A stretch of 64,000 bases of DNA. It comes from Taxawa tesnikishii (nom. ined.). Its lineage: Eukaryota > Ascomycota > Dothideomycetes > Dothideales. The notes under the pieces are model-generated. The model made no database searches. It was not told the origin of the DNA and saw nothing but the letters and a program-made list of their open reading frames with translations. Position 1 is the stretch's first letter, and every line of letters begins with the position of its first letter. The stretch covers positions 1,860,001 to 1,924,000 of the forward strand of contig JAPDRO010000003.1 in assembly GCA_030247885.1 (NCBI GenBank), written 5' to 3'. Of this stretch, positions 46,501-56,771 are shown in pieces. A program made the translations under genes and the position numbers.

Positions 46501-48517
46501 TTTGAGTACGGTGTAATCGTCAACAGATGCTAGGGTTATGCCGTAATTTGCCAACGGGACAGACTGAGCAGTGGGCTAGCGGCACTCATCAATCATATCA
46601 CTTCTGCCTCTGAGATTCCCTCCATGTTGCTCTCTCCAGTGTTGCATGGAGCGTTATTATGCCGAGTTTTTCAGTACTCGTTATTGATACACATAAGGGA
46701 AGGCATCTGATTTCACCTTTTATCTAGCGGTGCGTCTTGCCTGCAGTGCAATTCATCACACTATATTCGCTGCAAATGTGCTCTAAACAGGATGATGGGA
46801 ACGGAGGGCAATGGTCGCACACCAGTATGTCAAGCTACGACCCTTCTGAAAGCCACGTTCCTCAAGCTCCAGGCACCGTCTAGCCGAACAATGTTGACAG
46901 GTGGATTGCGGGTCTTAATTCTATGAACCTTGCCTCCACCAGACTGTATTCCGCCATCATGTTTCGCAGCCCGCCGTCTCTACTGGACAGAGTAGAAATG
47001 TCACACGCCGTCAATTGTTGCACAATGACAAAACCCAACCCTCTGGGAGACAGCCTTGTCATCGCCGAACCTTGTATCATACACTTTGCGGCTGAGGAGG
47101 AAGAAGCGTTCTGTTGTCTTCGGGACCGAGCGCTCATATCGAGAAACAGGGCTTTGGACCTGTTACAGCTAAATCATCGTCGATGGATATCGTTTTGGGC
47201 AATCCTGTCACCATTCATTTGTCTGGTCACATTCAAGTACCATGACATTCGTGTCGCCACAAGCTGGCTCGCTCTCCCGGATGTGCCGACTGCCCTGAGC
47301 TCTCGTCCACAAAGATCTTGTGGTCGTTGTACACCAGGTGTACGTCGGCAATATTGTCTGCTCAAGCACTCAGCCGGTCATGTATGACAATGTACCAGTG
47401 TCTCTTTGGACCCCAGGGTGGGGTGCCACGGTTGGGTTCGGCACGAAGCTGTTGGTAGCCTGCAGGCTGTGCATGGACGGAAGAGGTGTTCTCACTGATA
47501 GTTGAAATAAATCTAGGTAGGTCCTCAGTCTCCTTGCTCGATACTCCTTGCTTTCGTAACTGCGGTGTCCGAATGGACCGTCAGGAATGGGGAACGCTAA
47601 ATCACTTTCCCCGGAGCCCGTCATCCATCCGGAGACTTGCACGAGCGCATCCTCTCCCTTGAGCACGAGTCTTGACAACCTCATACGCAAGGTTGACGTG
47701 AGCTGCATTGCCACTAACTTGGAAATGTGGCCCAAGATGCGAACATCCCACGACTTGATCGCCGGACCAATGCTGTGCACCGCAAAGAGTCAATACAGAA
47801 CTGTGTTATTTGTCACTCATGGCCGGTGGAACGATCGGTACACCGCCCCAACAACGGCTTCCACCAAGGCAGCAGAGAGCTTGTTAGTCGGCTGCACGGG
47901 GTTGAATGAATTCATGTGCATGCAAGCAGCAAGACCCGAATCAAATCCTGTGCGCGCGAAAATTGCTGTTTCCGATGAGGTTCATCTGAACCTGAGTCCT
48001 AGCACCTTGCCGAACTGTCAGTACCGAATAAAGCAGACAAGTAAGCTAAGGATTCAGATTGCTAGGCTTTCACCCCTTTAATGTTCCGCTTGCAAATCAC
48101 TTCATGCTCAGTGCGGCTTCCATGATCACGCCTCCCACTATCACGAGTCTTTCGTTGTCTTTGCTGACTGTAGCGTTTGGGATCAGACGTTCAGTAGTAC
48201 AGGAGTGAACGGGCAAGGATACATACCAGCAGCGTAGCTGTCAGAATGTAAGGGAGCCCTTCTGGTACGTCTTGGAATGTGTCGTGAACAGTGTGCAAGG
48301 TTGACGAAAGCAAAGAGATAACCAACAGGTTGGGTTGAGCTGCAAAACAAATCTCGCGCTCGTCCCTAGTAGAAATACCAAGACCTACAAAAGACAGCAT
48401 TCGACGCTGAGGTGTGTTCCTAAACAAGCTTTGACATCAAATGGTTTCTTCAGAATAACATACAGAAAGACAAGTGTTGCAACACATATCTTACAATCCC
48501 GGTACCAGAGGTATCAA
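43572..48517. other. Gene-poor stretch, 4.9 kb
   Basis: The longest stretch without a supported gene. Short frames of 60-165 residues exist on both strands (for example 46923-47387 and 47587-48081 on +, 47370-47780 on -), but none shows family motifs, a clean start or matching splice sites. I saw no transposase, integrase or reverse transcriptase motif and no long terminal repeats. Composition looks ordinary, without the strong AT bias of heavy RIP. Confidence 0.5.
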
Positions 48518-48937
48518 CTACTCAGAGTCGTCAGTCGCCCCCGTCGTGGCCTGCAAAGTATCACCACCAGCACCCTTGAACATGTCATCCAGCTTCTTGA
48601 TGCTCTGTGTAAGGCAGTGTTTGCCAATCCCGTATTCGTCCAAATACTTTTTCTTCGCGCTCGCATCCCTTAGCGCGTTCGATATCCAGTTCTCCTCGTC
48701 CTCTCTCCTCTCCCTTCTCTTCATGGCTCTGGCGCGCAAACCCTTGCGCCTATACCTGTCAACTCGGTTCCGCTCCTGCTTGTTCGGTCGCTTGCCAACC
48801 AACTCTTTAAACGCCCAGTAGGTCTCTGGCTCGTCGTTCGGGCCGAGGATGAATGCTTCCTTGCCTGTGCCGGCACCGGCGGGATTCTTCGCGCCGCCGG
48901 ATTCGAAAAGGACGCGACGAGGATGGAGATGCTTCAA
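48518..48937 (-). CDS. Small basic protein, start unresolved
   Basis: Coding block of about 139 residues: HLHPRRVLFESGGAKNPAGA, then AFILGPNDEPETYWAFKELV, GKRPNKQERNRVDRYRRKGL and NWISNALRDASAKKKYLDEY, ending in ...ATTGATDDSE and stop. The Lys/Arg-rich middle suggests RNA or ribosome contact, but I do not recognise the family. There is no ATG in frame: the block is open upstream to a TGA at about 49011, so the first exon must lie further up (toward 49160, where MNIKQNPNLFPSLSFPSPVR would make a mitochondrial-like leader) or a base is missing. No GT-AG pair I tried joins the two in phase, so I leave the start open. Divergent from urease. Confidence 0.5.
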   Translation of the reverse strand: MKHLHPRRVLFESGGAKNPAGAGTGKEAFILGPNDEPETYWAFKELVGKRPNKQERNRVDRYRRKGLRARAMKRRERREDEENWISNALRDASAKKKYLDEYGIGKHCLTQSIKKLDDMFKGAGGDTLQATTGATDDSE

Positions 48938-49415
48938 TTGGGTTTGATGGAAGTGATGTAAGAATGTTATGTAGAGATGAAAAGAGAGACGGAGCAGAAA
49001 CTTAACTCATATATCGTTGGCTCAACAAATTGCGACACGGAGCTCGCTTGGTGTTGGATTTTCTGGATGAGCTGGACAAGTTGGACAGGTTGGACGACCG
49101 GACAGGGGATGGGAAGGAGAGGGAAGGGAAGAGATTTGGATTCTGTTTGATATTCATAAAGATTAACCAGCTTATCCAGCTATTTTGGTCCACCGTAGAG
49201 TCCGAGGGGCAAGTCAGATACGTGACTCACGCTGGAACCGCGCCGAGCCTGCCGAGCCCTGTCCAACCCCGCACTAAACTCCGCTTCTAGGGCCAAGCAT
49301 GTTTCCATTTGTCACAACTCCAGCGAACTGGTCTATCCATTATTCAGTGTTACTACTTCTGGTATACTGCATAGTCTGAGACGGCTACTTTCGTATAGCA
49401 CGCGCCCAGCCCACG
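48938..49415. other. Intergenic between the small basic protein and urease
   Basis: Probably contains the missing first exon of the minus-strand gene and the urease promoter. TTGGACAAGT-like repeats (GGACAAGTTGGACAGGTTGG) occur at about 49074-49093. Confidence 0.5.
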
Positions 49416-52319
49416 ATGCAGCTAGCTCCGAAGGAGGTGCGCAATGGCCTGCTCATACATACAAACTTTGCGCAACAGACCCGACTGAACCACCCTTGTA
49501 GCTCGATAAGCTCATCATCTCTCAACTGGGACAGCTCGCCCAGCGCAGATTGGCAAGAGGAGTGAAGCTCAACCACGCCGAGGCAGTTGTATGTGTGGTA
49601 CTCGCATGTGAGACCCAGACGCTGATACGTACCAAGGCATTGATCGCGAACAACCTCCAAGAAGTCGGTCCTACTGTCTCCTCTGCCGTTCTCTGCTAAG
49701 CCCGTAGCCAGCTCGTTCGCGATGGCAACCATACCGTCGCAGATCTCATGTCCCTGGGCAAGACCATGCTTGGTCGTCGCCATGTTCTACCCTCGGTCGT
49801 GACTTCCCTTTCGGAGCTGCAGATCGAAGGCACCTTCACCACCGGGACCTACCTCGTCACCGTACACAACCCTATCAGCTCTGACGACGGCGACCTTGAG
49901 CGAGCGCTCTACGGCAGCTTCTTGCCTATTCCGGACAAGGAGAGGTTTTCTTTGCCAGAGGCCGCAGCTTTCGCACCTGAGAAACAGCCTGGCGCAATCA
50001 TACCGGTCAAAGAAGGAAGGATCGTGCTCAACGAGGGAAGAAAGAGGATTCGACTGAAGGTTACTAGCAAGGGAGACAGGCCGATCCAGGTATGACACAA
50101 GCGTGCCGCGCTTTGCGCGCTGAAGGCTAACATTCTGTGGGTTGGTTCACACTACCACTTCATTGAGACGAACCCTCAACTGCAGTTTGACCGGGTGAGA
50201 GCGCACGGCTTCCGCCTGGACATTGCAGCAGGAACATCTATCCGCTTCGAACCCGGTGACACAAAGACCGTGACACTCGTTCAGATCGGTGGAAACCAAA
50301 TCATCAAGGGCGGCAACGGACTGGCCAGCGGGTCTATCCATGATGAATCCGTAGCAAGCAGGATCTTAGAGAACCTCCAGAAGGGTGGCTTCTTGCACGA
50401 GCCAGAGCCAATGGGCGATGCGGCGCACATTGACATGTTCTCCATGGAGAGACAAGCATATGTCAGCATGTTCGGTCCGACCACCGGCGATCTTGTCCGC
50501 TTAGGTGCGACCGACCTCTGGATTAGAGTGGAGAAGGACTTTACTCGCTATGGAGATGAATGCTCTTTCGGTGGTGGCAAGACCATCCGCGATGGAATGG
50601 GCCAGGCAGCTGGACGGCCAGACGCCGAGTGTCTCGATACCGTCGTTACAAATGCGCTGATTGTTGACTACACTGGCATCTACAAGGCTGATATCGGTAT
50701 CAGGGACGGCATCATTGTTGGCATTGGCAAAGCAGGTAACCCTGATGTCATGGAGGGAGTCGATCCCAACATGGTCGTTGGTTCGAACACGGACGTCATC
50801 TCTGCGGAAAAGGATATCGTCACATACGGTGGCTTCGACAGCCATATTCACTTCATCTGCCCGCAACAAGCGTACGAATCTATCGCCTCCGGTGTGACTA
50901 CGATGCTTGGCGGAGGCACCGGGCCTAGGTGAGCAATCTGTGTGCAGCTTTCCGGTACAGCGAGAGTAACTTTTCCAATAGCACTGGCACGAATGCCACA
51001 ACGTGCACCCCCAGTGCCAGCCTGATCCGCAACATGCTGCAAGCTTGCGACGCTCTGCCTCTGAACTTTGGCATCACCGGCAAAGGCAATGACAGCGAGC
51101 CAGGTCCCCTCCGAGAGCAGGTTGAAGCTGGCGTGTGCGGTCTCAAGCTGCATGAAGACTGGGGCACAACCCCCAAAGCCATAGACACGTGCCTGAGGTG
51201 AGCTCATTTCCCTCTCCGCCTACCGTCTCGTCTCTGCCATCAGCAATGATTGACACATACCCTCACCCAGCGTATGCGACGAGCACGACATCCAGACCCT
51301 GATCCACACAGACACGCTCAATGAATCCGGCTTCGTTGAGTCCACAATCGCGGCCTTCAAGAACCGCACCATCCACACCTACCACACGGAGGGGGCCGGG
51401 GGTGGCCACGCACCCGATATCATCTCCGTCGTGGAGCACGACAATGTGCTCCCCTCGTCCACCAACCCGACCCGTCCATATACTCGCAACACTCTCGACG
51501 AGCACCTCGACATGCTGATGGTGTGTCACCACTTGAGTCGCAATATCCCCGAGGATGTCGCCTTCGCCGAGTCCCGGATCCGCGCCGAGACCATCGCCGC
51601 CGAGGACGTCCTGCACGACCTCGGCGCCATCAGCATGATGTCCTCGGATTCGCAGGCCATGGGCCGCTGCGGCGAGGTGATCCTGCGCACCTGGAACACC
51701 GCGCACAAGAACAAGGCACAGCGTGGGCCCCTCAAGGAGGACGAGGGCACCGGCGCGGACAACTTCCGCGTCAAACGCTACATCAGCAAGTATACCATCA
51801 ACCCGGCCATCGCGCAGGGCATGTCGCACCTGATCGGAAGCGTCGAGGTCGGCAAGCTCGCCGACCTGGTCATCTGGCACCCTGCTTCGTTCGGCGTCAA
51901 GCCGGCGCACGTGCTCAAGGGCGGCATGATTTCCTGGTCCCAGATGGGCGATCCAAACGCCAGTATCCCCACCGTCGAACCCGTCATCATGAGACCGATG
52001 TTCGCGACTATGGTCCCCAGCACGAGTATCACGTGGGTCAGTAAGGCAAGTGTGGACAAGGGCATCAAGGAGAAGTATGGGTTGAGGAAGCGGGTCGAGC
52101 CGGTCAAGGGGTGCAGGACCGTGAAGAAGGCGGATATGAAGTACAACGACGTCAAGCCGAAGATGAAGGTTGATCCGGAGAGATATGTGAGTGATTCCCC
52201 TTGTGTGCACTGGGAGCATAAGCTGACGTGGAAGACAGACCGTGGAGGCCGACGGTAAGATCTGTGATGCGGAACCGTCTGAGACCTTGCCGCTTGCGCA
52301 GACGTACTTTGTGTATTGA
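49416..52319 (+). CDS. ureA: Urease
   Basis: Nickel enzyme splitting urea to ammonia and carbamate; cytosolic, single-chain fungal form fusing gamma, beta and alpha parts. Exons: 49416-49436, 49502-49588, 49637-49663, 49712-50089, 50141-50928, 50982-51197, 51271-52186, 52239-52319; 837 residues, normal. The gamma part [20 protein letters not shown] spans small exons of 21, 87 and 27 nt; beta part [20 protein letters not shown] and [11 protein letters not shown]; alpha part with [24 protein letters not shown] (the Lys carbamylated to bridge the nickels), [22 protein letters not shown], the CHHLS flap and [10 protein letters not shown]. Intron 4 (50090-50140) has donor GTATGA and branch CTAAC but ends TGTGG, not AG. 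Using AG at 50125 gives a 36-nt intron and five extra residues; the next AG would delete GSHYHFIE, which is conserved. Confidence 0.95.
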
Positions 52320-52965
52320 GCAGAGTTTTGCCGTGCGTAGCGGCTATGTGGATACCCCGGTTGAGACGGGATGTGCTTTTTCTTGGAGACAACATGGATC
52401 AACCGAATGTTTGCTGCTGAACTACAAGTTCCCCCATATATAGAGAGCCTCGATAGCACGCCTTTCTTCTTCTTCGTAATGCCACGAAACGCAGCACACG
52501 CACTAGCCACTTCTTTCGTATTCTGAGCATCATCAGGTCGTTAAAGCTAGTCAGGAAACGCAGGACCCGGGCATGTCCTCCCCACAACTCCCGAGAAAAC
52601 CTAGTCGCCGCAATATATGGGGTGGCGGACTGACTATTAGCCCATCAAACTGAATCTTAAACCTTGACCTTGCGGAAGGTGGGATGAGATGTCTTGTGTC
52701 TGCCTCGACAACTGAGTGGCGAGTGAAGGGAAGTGAGAAGATCTAGATGGTCAGCTTCGGAACGGAATAGCCTCAACGGGTGCCGAGAAGATGTTCTCTA
52801 GTATTTTACCGTACCACCAAAGCCGAGATGCAGCCGCGTGGAATCGTGGCGAAGTCGGACTGGTACAGAACAAGGCAGGTTGCGGCACAGAGCATAGCGC
52901 GCCCGGAGCCACATTCGCAATGAGGTAGAGAAGAAATATGGGGACTTACTGCTGTTTTTCCCCTC
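52320..52965. other. Intergenic between convergent urease and dsRNA-binding protein genes
   Basis: No gene seen; should hold both 3' ends and terminators. Confidence 0.6.
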
Positions 52966-54729
52966 TCAAGCACTTCCCATTCCCAGCTGCAGACTCGACA
53001 TTCTCTCCGCCTTGATCTCCTCCAGTACCTGTGCCACGTTTCTGGCGCACGCCTCGCGCGCCTTCTTCTTCCCGACTACGTTGACGACCGCGCCCACCTC
53101 GCCTTGCAGTGAAGGAGGTGCTACGCCACTGAACCGTGCGTGGCCGGATACTAGACCCGGAATACGTGGGTCCGGAAACCAGATGTACTGCGGTGGATCG
53201 ATGCCTAGCTCGGCGCAGAGGGCTGTCACGCGGTGTGGAGGGCTGCCGTTTTCTTCACCGCTGCTGCCGGTGCTGTCGGCTGGCGATTCGCTGTTGGTCG
53301 GAGCAATGGCTGGTGAGGTGGTGGTGGTGGTGGTGGTGGTGGTAGTGGTGGATCCGTGGGCTGAGACGGCGATTGAGGTCTTCGCTTTCTTGTTACTGAG
53401 ATGTCCTTCGTGGCGCAGCCAGAGCACAGCATCGCGCGCCGCGTTCGTCTTTGCTGCCTTTTTGTTGGTGAAGAAATCCTGCGTGCTTCCAAAAGGTTCC
53501 CGAGGCTGCACGGGAAGCGTGCAGGTGCATGCAAATCGCGGGAAACCGCCGTTTTGGAAACTGAATTCCTCGAAGACGGGCATGGCAAGGCGTGCTGCTT
53601 GGCAGTACTCTACCAGTATGCCCATCCAGTTTTCGCTCTTGTCGACCGCATCCGCGGCGTTGGGCTGTGGCGCTTGAGTGCCTGGGACTGGCTGCTTGGC
53701 ATTGGTTCGGAGGTTGGGCCGTGACGAGAGCCATGCGAGGCCCGCCTCGGCGATGGCTTCTTTGCTTCTTTCTTGCTAGGGAAGAATTTCCCTTCGGCGG
53801 AAGTGAGCGAAACGATACTGGTGCCGCCCAGTAATAGCGAGAGCTTCGCGCTGAATTGTTGCTTTACGACCTCGGTGAATTCATAATCCGGCCGCAAGTT
53901 GTTCAGCTGGCATAGATTGTTAAGCCTAGCGATGCTCTCACCGTTTGGCTTCTTGGAAGGCAGTTTGGTGGGTTGATCGGTGCCGGAGAGCTTAAAACTT
54001 TGCTGTTGTTGACGCTGTTGCTGTTGTTGCGTATATTGTGCCTGACATTCGGCCTCCCACTCTCCAATACTCACCAGCCCCTCAATAGTGAAGTCCTGGG
54101 AAGATGGCGGGAGTACCTGGCAGGGCGTCAGTATACCACTAGAAGTCTTGACCTAGCTTGCAGAATTGAGTGTGCGCCAGCTCTCTGGAGGCCATCAGCT
54201 GGACCATCCGTTGCTTGCCAGGTTGCCTCCTTGCGACAGGCCTGTAGGCATTTGGTAGGCGACTTTCCACGTAATGAACCTCTTTGTGGTGCAGTCCTTC
54301 GGATAGGTAACGGCCTACTAAATTCCCATAAGCCTGCCGCAAGGAGGCGATCCGCATGCGGTAGGCTGCCAAGCCAAGGGCCTGTCAGAGATCGGGGTGC
54401 AAATGATGGATGTCGCGTTGTCCGATCTCACATACGTCCAACGACATGGTGGTGGCGTCTCGCTCGCGTTTACGGTTGTTAGGGGTGCTGGGAGAGAAGT
54501 TCAGGGAAGGAGTGTCAAAGGGGATCGGCTGCGATTGATTACGAGCGGTGTCCTGCTGTAATGTGTGGTGATTGGCGGTTTGCTGCAATGGTTTGTTTTC
54601 AACAAGGCTGCCGCTTCTCGCGGGGATGATGAGTGACTGCAGAACATCGGCATTCTCACTCCGTTCTTCGACGGGCTTCTCTTCACTTTTCGTAAGCCAA
54701 TTCACAAGAGACTCCAAGTTCTGCTCCAT
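52966..54729 (-). CDS. Tandem double-stranded-RNA-binding-domain protein
   Basis: Two exons, 54436-54729 and 52966-54095. Exon 1 (MEQNLESLVNWLTKSEEKPV...) is acidic then polar. Exon 2 opens DFTIEGLVSIGEWEAECQAQ, passes a Gln-rich stretch, and carries two dsRBD-like units: ARLNNLCQLNNLRPDYEFTE ... GKFFPSKKEAKKAIAEAGLA, and NWMGILVEYCQAARLAMPVF ... FFTNKKAAKTNAARDAVLWL. A Thr tract coded by a trinucleotide repeat (about 53320-53350) links to a third, weaker alpha-beta piece ending AREACARNVAQVLEEIKAER. One frame break sits at about 53756: AAGAAGCC should be AAGAAGGCC, which joins the halves of the first domain's last helix; then 475 codons close exactly. No RNase III or helicase domain, so a partner protein is likelier than an enzyme. 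The 340-nt intron contains a fold-back element. Confidence 0.82.
53315..53356 (-). repeat. Trinucleotide repeat coding for a Thr tract
   Basis: GGT repeated about ten times on the + strand, with one AGT interruption, read as ACC codons on the minus strand inside the dsRNA-binding protein. Likely length-variable. Confidence 0.8.
54213..54374. mobile_element. Fold-back (MITE-like) element inside an intron
   Basis: Left arm 54213-54260 (GCTTGCCAGGTTGCCTCCTT ... TTTGGTAGGC) and right arm 54313-54374, whose reverse complement reads GCTTGGCAG ... CGCCTCCTTGCGGCAGGC ... TTTAGTAGGC. The arms match imperfectly over about 45 bases, with a 14-base extra piece (containing the palindrome CCGCATGCGG) in the right arm and a loop of 52 bases. 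No coding capacity. It explains why this intron is 340 nt when most others here are 47-75. Target-site duplication not identified by eye. Confidence 0.6.
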
Positions 54730-56771
54730 TGCAAGTAGGTTGTTGTCGTGCACAACCGTTGGATGAGTTTCCGTTCACAATCGGGCTGGAAGGTCTTGAG
54801 GTGGGGCGAGCTTCCGTGCTTCGAACGTAGGTGATCAAAGTGATGGATCTGTCCGGGGTAGGTATTGTCACACGACAACTGTTTTCCGAGCGGAGAAGAC
54901 AGGCCAGATATAAATTTAAGGGTTTGTATTACAACTACTACTACATGGATGGCCAGATCTTCTTTGCTGTGGACGACACATAGAAACGGATAGAGACATG
55001 CTAAGCAGATGCAGGTGTTTGGTGAGTGAAGTGAATCGGCTCACAAGCCCCTGATGTCTATATATAGGGCGTATAGGGGTAACTTCCAGTCGTTATGTAT
55101 CGTTTGTGACGGAGGGCGTTGCATAGAGTCGAACGACAAGGCGGAACAGAGAAAGTTGGAGTATCGATATTGGGAAATAGAAGCACGTGAAAACCAGGCT
55201 GCATAGAGTTAACGCCCTCCGCAAGCCGGGGGCGCAACGTGATGTGATTGGCGTCGCAAATTGAAACTCAGCCGGCGGGCGCTATGCAAGTCATCTTTGT
55301 TCAACCGCGAGTCTAATTCGTATGATCGCCTTGTGAGCAGAAGCACTCGTCTGATTGGACGAATGTTGTGGAAGAAACAGGTGCAAGAGGGAAGTATTCA
55401 CCGCTCCCCATGTGTACAATCCTGAACAGTGTCCCCTGACGGACTGGCCAACGTTCAGCCGACAGGTTTTCGTTGTGACGTGCCGCCAGACCTTCCCGCA
55501 CTCAGATCGTGCTGTGCTGTGGGGTGCTCGGTGGAGTCGAAGAGGGTAGAATCCCAGCCACGCTGACGGGACACGCGGTATCGGACATGGAACCACATGC
55601 AGTCACATGTGGAGAGAGGGGGAAGCCTAAGTACATCACCGCAACCTCAGCAGCCCGTTACGGTATCGAACGTCTCGCAACGTTCATCGGTTGTCTCCAC
55701 CGGTGGTTCGCTGTCTGAGACGCAAGACACGGCATATTTGAAGTTTGCGACAGCCAGCTTCTGGCGATGACGACGAAGGAGGATGAGGAACAGCAGGCGG
55801 GTAGTGCTTCGGACCGTCGTTCACTGAGGTGGTTGGAGAGCTTGTTAAGACGGAACCTTTGACAGGGGACGCTAGCCGACTCGACTTGGCATCAAGCGCG
55901 GGCCTTCACAGTTCCAGCTCCGTGTCCTGGCTGTTCTCATCCATCTGGAGCAAGCGGGTAGTGTTTTCAATGTCTACGTCGGTACGGCAAGCCGAGCGAA
56001 GGGCGGGTAGACATAGTCTGTCAAACTTGAAGTACCGTAACGCAAGCCTTGCGGAGGAAGTTGCCTGTGTAAGACAGGTGTCTCGCTCGGTGTGCGGGAG
56101 ACGGCGAAACACTCCTAAATTTACTAGAGGCCACTAGAGGGAAAGCGAGATTAAGCACAGGGAAAGGCCAAACCATGGACACACCAAGGTACTTGCAGTG
56201 CCCAGTGCTGGCTGTGCTGTCCAGCCTTGCAAGTTGTAGTTGCCGTGCTGCCCTGCTTCTTACTCTCTCCGCCCTCCGCTCCGCTCGGTCTTTTCCGGCA
56301 GCGCCTCACACTCGTTGCTGTCCGAAGGCTTGCTTGCTGCGAGCTCACCCACCACTCCCGCTCACCTAACCAAACAAGTGCTGCGCTGCGCTGCGCTGCA
56401 CTGCACTGCACTCTTGCATCACAGTCGCGCGCCCGAGACTACCGCAGCCTCTGGCAGCCTCTCGCAGCCTCTTGTAGCCAGCACGCGCGGCAGCTCGCTT
56501 CGTTCCGACTCGTCCTGCCTTGCATTGCACTCAGTCGGCCGGCTGGCGATTATCGTGTCCTGTCGGACATCAACAACCTCCCAAAGTCTCATTCAACCCT
56601 TTGTGGCCAGACCGAGACATATTGCACGCGCACAACGGGAAACGTCGCCGACTAGCAATCTTACGCGCCGTTGGACAACCAACAACAGCCTTCTCCTTCC
56701 CCGCTGCACTCACCGCAAACTCCCTATCCCTTTGCCTCAGGCTGCAACAACAATCTGCTGCTAGCAATAGA
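54730..56771. other. Divergent promoter region, 2 kb, of dsRNA-binding protein and Kin4-like kinase genes
   Basis: No supported gene. Close to the kinase start, CTGCG then CTGCA pentamers repeat (about 56381-56411) and GCAGCCTCT repeats (about 56445-56480). A frame open from 56520 into the kinase start is the 5' leader; its first ATG at 56772 is the start used. Confidence 0.6.
56381..56411. repeat. Pentanucleotide repeat (CTGCG/CTGCA)
   Basis: About six units of CTGCG changing to CTGCA upstream of the kinase gene. A similar array in the opposite sense, GTGCA then GTGCC, lies downstream at 61049-61085. Confidence 0.75.

Noticed and set aside
46880-48081. A multi-exon gene in the gene-poor stretch
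   Set aside because: Frames on both strands could be chained only by assuming arbitrary splice sites; no family motif supports either strand.
51263-52510. 415-residue open frame on the - strand
   Set aside because: Antisense to the urease alpha-domain exon, with His/Asp/Leu-rich composition typical of a shadow frame.
56520-56771. N-terminal extension of the kinase frame upstream of 56772
   Set aside because: No family similarity and it begins without an ATG in frame; treated as 5' leader.
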